Of a stretch of 64,000 nt of DNA, positions 39,799 through 47,001 are shown in pieces. The DNA is from a virus: positions 1 through 64,000 of IMG/VR virus record IMGVR_UViG_3300034284_002793. One strand, 5' to 3'. The translations under genes and the position numbers were made by a program. Positions within the stretch are counted from its first letter, which is position 1. The number at the start of each line of letters is the position of its first letter. The notes below the pieces were generated by a model. It was not told the DNA's origin, did not search any database, and saw only the letters and a list, made by a program, of their open reading frames with translations.

Positions 39799-40238
39799 GA
39801 ATCATTATTAAAGCAATATTTGCTCTGTATATCAATATTAAAAGTATTTTGTACCCATTCTAGGCTTAAATTTTTGATATCATTTTCGTTTATTCTAATG
39901 ATAAAAAAGCCATTGTTTTGTAGCCACTCATCTTTTTTTTGGTCGCGCTTCAAGCTATTTAAAAAACCAATTCTATTTTTGTGATGAAATTTTGAAAATG
40001 TATTGTGGAAATTACCATCTGCCTCCACAGCAAACATTTTATCAAAATTAATTAAATCACAATTTAATTTTGTTCCTAGTACGGGAAACTCTTCAACGCA
40101 ATTATCGTACTTCCAGTATTGTTTAAAAAACTGTTTTATATTAAACTGGAATTTACTTTTAGAGCCTTTATCCCAATTAATCCTGTATTTTTTTAACGAT
40201 ACACTTTTTGCCCTACCAAAAACATCTATAAGCCTCAC
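39795..40238 (-). CDS. Vsr/DUF559-like PD-(D/E)XK endonuclease
   Basis: 147 aa. VLGTKLNCDLINFDKMFAVE then ADGNFHN resembles the iE-DG-H core of Vsr/DUF559 nucleases. The ending KKDEWLQNNGFFIIRINEND matches their closing strand (D-x-x-L-x-x-x-G-x-x-v-x-R). It may resolve recombination intermediates or nick DNA. Overlaps the recA start by 4 nt. Confidence 0.75.
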   Translation of the reverse strand: MRLIDVFGRAKSVSLKKYRINWDKGSKSKFQFNIKQFFKQYWKYDNCVEEFPVLGTKLNCDLINFDKMFAVEADGNFHNTFSKFHHKNRIGFLNSLKRDQKKDEWLQNNGFFIIRINENDIKNLSLEWVQNTFNIDIQSKYCFNNDS

Positions 40239-41365
40239 ATTGTTAGATCTTTGAATCTGTCAAAAAGATATTTTTGAATTGGTTCACTATCTTCAATGAA
40301 TTGACGAAGGCCATTAACTCCCTGAATTTTTTCTGGCACTTCAATATTTAAAGATGCAGCCATTTCAGTTCTGAAATTTGGTTCTAGTTCAAACCATGCC
40401 CCTTTGCCATTTGGTTTGTAGGCAATTTCCCAAAGCTGAAGTAGATCTGCTAGCTCATAGCTTGTCCAAACGCTTTTGCCGCCTTTTTGGCCATAACGAA
40501 TTGGGTATTTAACTTCAACCATATTCTTTTCGTTATTGCTCTTTACAATCTTGGCTTTGGCAAAATGGCCAACTACTTTACTGCCCTTTTCTCCTTCATG
40601 GATCAAGTCTCCACCAAATCGTGGAAGAAATTCAATAACAACGTCTGCTTGGTGTTCAAGCGCTCTTGGACCACTTGCCTTGCCCTGCTTTGGAATTGCA
40701 ATTTCGTATGGATTAATTTTAATCTGATCACGAATTTGTGAAATATAAATATCTACGTGACCACGCTTTGCCATTGCCAAGCCAACCTTTTTAAGAAAGA
40801 CAGATGTAATCAAGCTTCCGCCGCCAACAGTAATAGATTCATCTTCAGCTTTTTTAGCATCATCTCTTTTGATCAGAGAATCAACCGAGTCAGTAATAAA
40901 AAAGTATTCTGTGTTTGTTGGATTATTTGTAATAAGGTCTCGTTTTAATTTAAAAACAGCCTCGTAAATATTACTTTCAAATACGAAACATGAGCCGTCT
41001 ATCCACTCTGCTGTATTATAAACAAATTTAATACCTGATCTATCTCTTATTTCTTCAGAAAGGCGCCCCTCACTTTTGATAAAGATTCCTCTGCGTTTTC
41101 TTGAACGGTCATTCAAGAAATGGTGCATAAAATCAAGGGATGCGCTGGTTTTGCCACCAGAAGCAAGACCAACGAACCTGTGAGCGCCAGGCCCTAGGCC
41201 GCCACTCAGCATAGAGGTAAGAAGAAGGCTGGAGCATCCAACTTTGTAGTCGTGTGCCTCTTCATAGTTATAGTGATCTTCTTTTGTTGATTTTAAGATA
41301 GATTCCAGCTGATCTTCTGGAGCCATTACTTTTTCTGTTTCTGTTGAAATTTTACCTTTAGCCAT
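40235..41365 (-). CDS. recA: RecA/UvsX recombinase
   Basis: 376 aa from ATG 41365, just after the stop of the upstream gene; an ATG 15 nt upstream is in frame. Walker A GLASGGKTSASLDF, Walker B YFFITDSVDSLI, ISQIRDQIKINPYEIAIPKQ (L2 region and Q sensor) and FAKAKIVKSNNEK. It catalyses strand exchange in phage recombination and replication restart. The P-loop GLASGGKT departs from the bacterial GPESSGKT, as is usual for phage RecA. Confidence 0.92.
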   Translation of the reverse strand: MAKGKISTETEKVMAPEDQLESILKSTKEDHYNYEEAHDYKVGCSSLLLTSMLSGGLGPGAHRFVGLASGGKTSASLDFMHHFLNDRSRKRRGIFIKSEGRLSEEIRDRSGIKFVYNTAEWIDGSCFVFESNIYEAVFKLKRDLITNNPTNTEYFFITDSVDSLIKRDDAKKAEDESITVGGGSLITSVFLKKVGLAMAKRGHVDIYISQIRDQIKINPYEIAIPKQGKASGPRALEHQADVVIEFLPRFGGDLIHEGEKGSKVVGHFAKAKIVKSNNEKNMVEVKYPIRYGQKGGKSVWTSYELADLLQLWEIAYKPNGKGAWFELEPNFRTEMAASLNIEVPEKIQGVNGLRQFIEDSEPIQKYLFDRFKDLTM

Positions 41366-41367
41366 AG

Positions 41368-41730
41368 TTATTTTTTCCAAATTTTTAAGAAATCATTAAG
41401 TGATTTTAACTTTTCTTTTTTTGGTTCTTCAGTTAGTATAGCAGGTTTTATTTCTTTTTCAATATCTTCTTCTATTTCAAAATGCTTTATTTTTTCTGGA
41501 TTGAATTTGTATTTAGCCCACTCCTCTTTAAGGAATTTATCACCATTTGGAGTAATAAACCAAGCAAGGCTGGGAATTTTAAACTTTAATTCAAGGCCCA
41601 TCCAGAAAGCTTCATCCTCATGTTTAGAGGAAAGCTGATTCATTATTTTCATTTCTCTTGGCCAATTGGTATGTTTGCCAAGATGTTTGGATATAAATGA
41701 TTTTTTAAATGAACTGCTATTTTTTTGCAC
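41368..41730 (-). CDS. hypothetical protein ahead of recA
   Basis: 120 aa if it starts at GTG 41730 (Met-Gln-Lys-Asn-Ser); the first in-frame ATG gives 94 aa (MKIMNQLSSKHEDEAFW). WxxPREMKIMNQL and FITPNGDKFLKEEWAKYKFN look ordered; the C-terminal part is acidic then basic. It is probably the first gene of the 41.7-30.6 kb replication operon. A TTGACT lies upstream, with a TGTAAA 15 nt further on, 8 nt before the GTG, resembling the other start-abutting promoters. Function unknown. Confidence 0.65.
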   Translation of the reverse strand: MQKNSSSFKKSFISKHLGKHTNWPREMKIMNQLSSKHEDEAFWMGLELKFKIPSLAWFITPNGDKFLKEEWAKYKFNPEKIKHFEIEEDIEKEIKPAILTEEPKKEKLKSLNDFLKIWKK

Positions 41731-41781
41731 TTATCATTTTTACAATAAGTTTTAAAATAAGTCAATTAATTTTAAATTTGA

Positions 41782-42357
41782 TTAAAGCACACAATCTTTC
41801 GTAGTCTCGTGTATAAAATCCCATTTTTTAGTATAAGTTTTGCCAGGCACACTTATAGATTGGGTAATGGTATCGATACCAAAACTTCCGCCGCAAGCGC
41901 CTCCACCGGAGGCTCCGCCACCAGCGGTTTGGGTGAAATAGGAGTTTTTAAATGTCACATTAAATGTTTTTGACTCATCAGTTCCAGAATCCCACTGTGG
42001 CTGAGCTGGCTCAATTCGACTATCATAATTTGTTCTTTCGTTTCCACATACACATGGTGGAAGTGGCCCATCCGGAGAACATGTTTCTGTGCCACCAACA
42101 GGATCTTCAACCGTTTCTCCAATTTCGGGATCAAATTCAATATCAAAAGGCTCATCCGTGTATCTTTTAAAGCAGCCAGACGAGTCAGGTTGGCCATCTG
42201 CTGGTCTCGACACGCTTGGCGTCCCATTTGGGACCCATTTCTTTTGAATGTATGGTGTTGTGCATATTTTTGCTCCACCGCCGCCACCGCCAGAACATGG
42301 GCAGGCGGATAAAAATTTTGAAACACCAAATTTTTTATCGTTTAATAATAAATTCAT
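41782..42357 (-). CDS. Cys/Gly-rich virion protein
   Basis: 191 aa. The N-terminus has CPCSGGGGGGAKIC and a later ETCSPDGPLPPCVCGNERTN, with GGGASGGGACGG near the end. Pro- and Gly-rich linkers separate short beta stretches (KTFNVTFKNSYFTQ, TQSISVPGKTYTKK). It follows the 180-residue decoration-like gene by 4 nt. It resembles a small head or tail accessory protein; no family recognised. Confidence 0.65.
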   Translation of the reverse strand: MNLLLNDKKFGVSKFLSACPCSGGGGGGAKICTTPYIQKKWVPNGTPSVSRPADGQPDSSGCFKRYTDEPFDIEFDPEIGETVEDPVGGTETCSPDGPLPPCVCGNERTNYDSRIEPAQPQWDSGTDESKTFNVTFKNSYFTQTAGGGASGGGACGGSFGIDTITQSISVPGKTYTKKWDFIHETTKDCVL

Positions 42358-42361
42358 AATT

Positions 42362-42904
42362 TTATTGCACGTTAAGCCTTAAAAGGCAATATCCATTAGC
42401 CGTATTTTCGCTAACTTGGCTCAAAAATGTGCCTATGCGATTTACACCATTGGTGGCAACCCTGCCGTTTGTTCCAGCATATGCAGCTGCGCCAATCGTT
42501 GGGTATCCACCAATGCTTGCATCAATATCATTAATAAGAACAATCCCCTTTGTCAAAATTGGAACTGCTTGCTGTGGTAGAACAGCATCTCTTTCAGCAA
42601 GAAGCTGTGGTTCCCAGATTAATGGCGTTCCGTTTTCATCAGTTTCAATAACATTTTTCAAAAGAACACCAATGGCTAAATCAGTAGCCGATGTTGTTTT
42701 TGTTACTTTGCCAACTGGTACAAATGATGATGACATTGTGTTTCCAATGCTGGAAAGGTTTGAAAGAGAAAGACCCTCACCATACGCATCTTTCCAATTT
42801 GTATCGATTTTTACCAATGTTCCGGCTGTTGCTGTACCATCATAAGCAAAAAGATTGATAACATCGTGTTGGCTGAAATCTCTAAATGGTTTTAAGTTTG
42901 GCAT
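42362..42904 (-). CDS. decoration-like virion protein
   Basis: 180 aa. MPNLKPFRDFSQHDVINLFA then DGTATAGTLVKI and VGKVTKTTSATDLAIGVLLK follow the pattern of small beta-barrel head proteins (DUF2190/decoration type: open with a variable loop, then 'lAiGVal...'). KGIVLINDIDASIGGYPTIG and GVNRIGTFLSQVS close the fold. Probably coats the capsid; family assignment is by pattern only. Confidence 0.7.
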   Translation of the reverse strand: MPNLKPFRDFSQHDVINLFAYDGTATAGTLVKIDTNWKDAYGEGLSLSNLSSIGNTMSSSFVPVGKVTKTTSATDLAIGVLLKNVIETDENGTPLIWEPQLLAERDAVLPQQAVPILTKGIVLINDIDASIGGYPTIGAAAYAGTNGRVATNGVNRIGTFLSQVSENTANGYCLLRLNVQ

Positions 42905-42935
42905 ATTTTTATTATTTAATAGTTATAGTTTAATT

Positions 42936-45302
42936 TTATGCTTGTCCGGTCGCATATGGGCGCAATCTTTTTCTGATTTGTTGACCGGGCTCGGCACTTT
43001 CTGGAATATTCACATAAGAAAATTCACCAGACTTTAGCCAAGTAAGTTTTTGCTTGAATTTTTGCAAACGTCTCCATTTTTTATTTTTATATGTAAGTCC
43101 GCCAGAGGCCGCATCATTGTTGTAATTATATTCACTTGGAAATATTTTATTTACAAGCTGTAATATTTTTGAATTAATTTGCTTAATTGCTGCTGTTTTG
43201 GCAATATTTCTTGCATCATTCTCGGTTGGGCCTGACTTATAGGCTGTATAAACTAGATTGTTATAATCATCAATTGCATGGCGATAAGGATTTCTTTTTT
43301 GATGCCATGGTACCTCTCCGGAGACGATATATTGTGCTGATGGATTTGGAAATATTGTGTGTGCTCCAGCTGGGCTAATTCCTGTTTGTAGAACTTTATC
43401 AATACTGTCTAGGGTTCCATAGCCAGAATAAATAACTGAAATATTTCTATCATTTACAATTCCAATTTCAGTGTCAAGCGTGCAAGAAACCAACTCTACG
43501 GAAAATCTAACTCCTGAGGGGATTATTCCATTCCATGTTCCTGTAGCGATAACTTTATTATTATTTTTATATAATTGATTGTAAAATTTATAAAAATATG
43601 TATCTTTTAATGGATCTGCTTGTTTGAAGTGTCCATTAGGATTTATTGCATATTTTGTTCCAGTTGCTGTTCTGGTTGGGATTTGTATTCCAGAATTCAG
43701 TATTGTTTGGTAAGTTATTGATCTGCCACTGATAATGTATCCGCTCCATGCATTGCCTGTTGGCGCTGGGAGTTGTGTTTCTGGAGACATTCCTGTTGTT
43801 GCTGCTCTCCAAGCGCTATAAATAGGAACTTGATATGTATAATTTGTTTTGTATATGCCTTCTGGTAGCACCCTGCCGTCATCAATATACCGTGAATCAG
43901 GAATTAATGATGGCATTTGGAGCAGCTTTGAAAGCATTTTTCTTTCTTTTCTGCAGGTTTTAAAAGCGGATACTACCGGAGATTTAACTGATGCGCGATT
44001 CAGGTTAATTCCTGATGCTGCTCTTGGGTGACCGCTAGCAGGTATCCAAACCCCATCAAGCTTTCTTGGATCTGTTTTTTTCCAATCAGTTAGACTGTTT
44101 GGTTGATATATATATACAACGCCTCTTTGCCCCGTGTTTGTTGAGAGATTTACGTTTCCGCTTAGGCAAATAGCCCATGCGCCACTACCATATGGTGTAG
44201 ATATTGTACTATCAAAATATACTTGCCTTGCTGGTTTTTCAATGTTATAAAATCTTAACCTGCTAGTATCCTCTGATGGAATTGGTGACTCTTTATAATT
44301 TCCATTTAGCGTATCAAGATATCCATATTTTCCGCAACCAATAAATCCTGTTGTTCCAGAACCATACCATGAAGACTGATCGATGGTGGCCAATGAGTCT
44401 GCACCAGGAACAACAGTTTTAGTTAGTAACTGTGTTTCTGTGTATAGATCTTCAATAGTGTTTAAAAAACCAGTTTCTATAGTGTGAGGGCTCACATAGC
44501 AAATTGTTTTTTGTTCAGCATCACCAGTTGATATTAGTAATAGCCCGTTTATTGATTGTTCCGTTGGCGATTGGCCATTGTCTTGGTTAAATTTAGGAGC
44601 CAATTTGACTGGTACATTAAAAACTGGACTATCATAAACAGATACTGCGTTTGGATATGGGATATTGAACCCACTAAGATTCATATTATCATATGGTGAT
44701 TGTTGCTGTCCAGATTGAAATTGAGTGGATTGCTTATGCCAGCGATAGTATGCCTTTCTTGATTCCTCTTTTGATAATTTTCCTACAAATTTTGGGGAAA
44801 GTTCTTGTTTGCCAGAGCGTGTTTGGATTTCAATATCTAATGTGTTTGATGCTTTTTCTGGAAAGCGAAATCTTGCATATGAGAATGAATTTTTATTAAA
44901 TACGCGTTTTACAACTTTTTCTTCTGACCATGGCTTGAAAAAATTATTGTCTTTATAGCTATAATATTCTGAAGGAAAATGTATTTCCGATAATTGTCCT
45001 ACTAGTGGGGTGTTAATGCGATATCTTACAAGAAAGTGCTCTGAAGCAATGGTCTGCCTCCATGTTTTTAAAACTTTTACTTGTGCGCTATTTCCAAGCG
45101 TGCCTTCTACTGGTTTTCTAATTACTAGATATGGATTGGTCTTTCTTAATGGGCCAACATTTTCTAAATCCAAGAAAGCAGATTTTAGATTAAAAACTGC
45201 TGTTTTTTGCTGGTCTGTGAAGCCAATGTCTTCACCAGCCTTTGTATAGGCGCCAAAGCCTAGCTTTTGCAGGTCTTCTTTGGAAATAGAAAAATTATCC
45301 AT
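42936..45302 (-). CDS. large virion protein downstream of a group I intron
   Basis: 788 aa. It has a helical, charged N-terminus (MDNFSISKEDLQKLGFGAYT) and C-terminus (KIFPSEYNYNN, KKWRRLQKFKQKLTWLKSG). The long middle is beta-rich (SWYGSGTTGFIGCGKYGYLD, PYGSGAWAICLSGNVNL). No enzyme motif or membrane segment. Gene order beside decoration-like genes suggests a head or neck structural protein, but I do not recognise it. Its leader holds an intron core, so its mRNA may need splicing or be regulated by it. Confidence 0.75.
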   Translation of the reverse strand: MDNFSISKEDLQKLGFGAYTKAGEDIGFTDQQKTAVFNLKSAFLDLENVGPLRKTNPYLVIRKPVEGTLGNSAQVKVLKTWRQTIASEHFLVRYRINTPLVGQLSEIHFPSEYYSYKDNNFFKPWSEEKVVKRVFNKNSFSYARFRFPEKASNTLDIEIQTRSGKQELSPKFVGKLSKEESRKAYYRWHKQSTQFQSGQQQSPYDNMNLSGFNIPYPNAVSVYDSPVFNVPVKLAPKFNQDNGQSPTEQSINGLLLISTGDAEQKTICYVSPHTIETGFLNTIEDLYTETQLLTKTVVPGADSLATIDQSSWYGSGTTGFIGCGKYGYLDTLNGNYKESPIPSEDTSRLRFYNIEKPARQVYFDSTISTPYGSGAWAICLSGNVNLSTNTGQRGVVYIYQPNSLTDWKKTDPRKLDGVWIPASGHPRAASGINLNRASVKSPVVSAFKTCRKERKMLSKLLQMPSLIPDSRYIDDGRVLPEGIYKTNYTYQVPIYSAWRAATTGMSPETQLPAPTGNAWSGYIISGRSITYQTILNSGIQIPTRTATGTKYAINPNGHFKQADPLKDTYFYKFYNQLYKNNNKVIATGTWNGIIPSGVRFSVELVSCTLDTEIGIVNDRNISVIYSGYGTLDSIDKVLQTGISPAGAHTIFPNPSAQYIVSGEVPWHQKRNPYRHAIDDYNNLVYTAYKSGPTENDARNIAKTAAIKQINSKILQLVNKIFPSEYNYNNDAASGGLTYKNKKWRRLQKFKQKLTWLKSGEFSYVNIPESAEPGQQIRKRLRPYATGQA

Positions 45303-45309
45303 AAATTTT

Positions 45310-45765
45310 TAAAATTTTTTTTGATCTTTTAACGTCCGTTCTTAAACACTCCTATCTAGTCAAGTCATTTTATCCGTCCTGGCTTCTCAATCTGTTACCC
45401 TGGGGACAAGGCTGAGTTTACTTCTAGACGAATCCTCTCGGTGGACCTAACATTCTCAGAATGTGATCGATCAATTTGTTATCGTACAGTTGTTTATACC
45501 ATACATCTATATATTTCTATATAGTTCAGACTATATCTTGGTACCAAAAGTTAATTTGGCACACAGGGCGCTCTTGGGCAGTTTTATTGTTGGGACTCAA
45601 CCGCCTAGTCGTTACACCTTCTGTCCTATCTTTCCCAGACAGCTTGGCTCGGTATTGTCTTTTTGGCAAGTTATTCACCAACGAAGATATCCACCGAATT
45701 CACCCCGTAAACGCTATTTAAATTTTTTAAAGAACTTGAGTAGATTTTACTACTAGCAAATACAA
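45310..45765 (-). ncRNA. group I intron core in the leader of the 788-residue gene
   Basis: Minus strand, 5'-3': P3 GTTGG (45682-45678), P4 CTTG, Q region AATACCGAGCCAAGC, and P6 hairpin CTGTC...GACAG (45642-45621). Then R region GTAACGACTAGGCGG (45615-45601), P3' CCAAC (45593-45589) and S region AAGATATAGTC (45539-45529), whose TAGTC pairs with GACTA to form P7. A structured 3' part (P9-like) follows to about 45340. No homing endonuclease gene inside. Exon borders are not determined; boundaries given are approximate. Confidence 0.82.
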
Positions 45766-45771
45766 TTACAC
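45766..45771 (-). promoter_or_regulatory. GTGTAA box directly before the intron
   Basis: Exact GTGTAA with no ATG 8 or 15 nt downstream; the intron core follows instead. Read as the promoter of the intron plus 788-residue gene. Confidence 0.45.
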
Positions 45772-45786
45772 TAAAAAATGTAGCTT

Positions 45787-45999
45787 TTACCTTTTGTTAT
45801 CATTTTTTTCAAAATCCCAGCAGTAATGACAAATTTCTGGAGTTACTTTAAATATATCCCTTTTTAAACATTTATAGCCAGAGTCTGTATAATCTCCGCC
45901 TTGACAGCTGCATCTACGGACAGTAACAGTTTCTTCTTTTTCAGATTTGTGCTTGCAGTTTTCGAATTTATATTCGCCCGTCATATTTTCTTCGCTCAT
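45787..45999 (-). CDS. small Cys-rich zinc-binding protein
   Basis: 70 aa with seven Cys and several His. The order (ENCKHK, RRCSCQGG, YKCLKRDIFKVTPEICHYC) resembles a short zinc-binding domain that I recall attached to glycosyltransferases of phages and bacteria. It is coupled by 4 nt to the oxidoreductase gene upstream and followed by the GTGTAA box of the intron unit. Possibly a stand-alone domain of a glycan enzyme. Confidence 0.65.
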   Translation of the reverse strand: MSEENMTGEYKFENCKHKSEKEETVTVRRCSCQGGDYTDSGYKCLKRDIFKVTPEICHYCWDFEKNDNKR

Positions 46000-46964
46000 A
46001 GGTTTTCAATTATTGAATAATTTGCGTCTTGAAATCCACCATTTAAAAATAGTTTAGATGTATCTGATACATTACATGCAGACCCATTCAGTTTGCAAAA
46101 AACATCAGAAAAATATTCAGCACTGCAAGATGTTAAATATGAAGACATGCTTAGCCTATTAATAAAACTATCTTCACTTTCCTCCATTGCCTTTGTATAG
46201 CTTTTTGGCATATTATCATCTAAATTTAAAATTCTATCTGAAAAATTAATTAAAATTGGCATAATTTGATCGTATTTGTCGTAAACCAGCTCTGCTGTTT
46301 TTGCATAATCTTGGCCATTTACTTTAAGATCTAATTTTGGGTACTCATTGTATCCCCATTCAAACACATATGAGATATCATTTGTATAAAATTCGCCAGA
46401 AAAATTATCTCTTACGATAAACTTATCAAAAGATTTTATATTTAAAAACACTGCCGTATTAAAAATTAAATTAAATGCTTGATTAATATAAAATTTCTTT
46501 GCTAATTCTGGCTGATCTTTGAATTTTGGCCCAGAGCATTTAATTGAGAAAAATTTTGCTTTTTTTAAAATTCCTCCTGACATCAATCGCGCAAAATCTT
46601 GATCTAAAAAATATGGAAAATTACAATAAAATATTTTTTGGCTATTTGATTTTTTTAATAAAAGATCGTATATCTCTTTTCTCTCTGATATAGAATTACA
46701 AACAGGTGATTCGCATATAATATGTTTATTAAGCTCTATACCGCTTTTGAGATATTCAAATTGAGATTCTCTTGGTGTGGCAACATACCACATGTCTGAA
46801 TTATTTAAAATTTCTTTTTTATTAGATTCATCAGTAGATGTATTTATTGATCCAATAATTTCATATCTGCTGATAAGGCTGGCAACATTTTGGACTTGGG
46901 AGCCCCACTCGCCATTACCAATAATAGCAACTTTTATTTTAGACTTGGCTAATTGAGAATCCAT
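45996..46964 (-). CDS. Gfo/Idh/MocA-type oxidoreductase
   Basis: 322 aa. KVAIIGNGEWGSQVQNVASL is the Rossmann GxGxxG. DMWYVATPRESQFEYLKSGI, then HIICESPVCNSISE, is the family's 'vaTP...H..y......K.v..EKP' region, with ESP in place of the catalytic EKP, so the usual Lys is replaced. The C-terminal beta domain is divergent. It belongs with sugar metabolism; loss of the Lys casts doubt on the standard dehydrogenase reaction. Confidence 0.75.
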   Translation of the reverse strand: MDSQLAKSKIKVAIIGNGEWGSQVQNVASLISRYEIIGSINTSTDESNKKEILNNSDMWYVATPRESQFEYLKSGIELNKHIICESPVCNSISERKEIYDLLLKKSNSQKIFYCNFPYFLDQDFARLMSGGILKKAKFFSIKCSGPKFKDQPELAKKFYINQAFNLIFNTAVFLNIKSFDKFIVRDNFSGEFYTNDISYVFEWGYNEYPKLDLKVNGQDYAKTAELVYDKYDQIMPILINFSDRILNLDDNMPKSYTKAMEESEDSFINRLSMSSYLTSCSAEYFSDVFCKLNGSACNVSDTSKLFLNGGFQDANYSIIENL

Positions 46965-46973
46965 ATGTTTAAT

Positions 46974-47001
46974 ATTATATGTGTCTTTTGTAACAAATCA
47001 A
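46974..47001 (-). promoter_or_regulatory. sigma70-like promoter before the oxidoreductase
   Basis: -35 TTGATT (46996-47001, overlapping the stop of the 772-residue gene), 16-nt spacer, -10 TATAAT (46974-46979), 9 nt to the ATG at 46964. Confidence 0.65.

Noticed and set aside
45400-45425. Plus-strand GTTACCCTGGGGACAAGG resembling part of 23S rRNA
   Set aside because: Similarity stops after about 20 nt, flanks do not match, and the region is explained by the minus-strand group I intron 3' domain.
45610-45616. A further GTGTAA inside the intron core
   Set aside because: It is part of the conserved R segment (GTGTAACGACTA), not a promoter.
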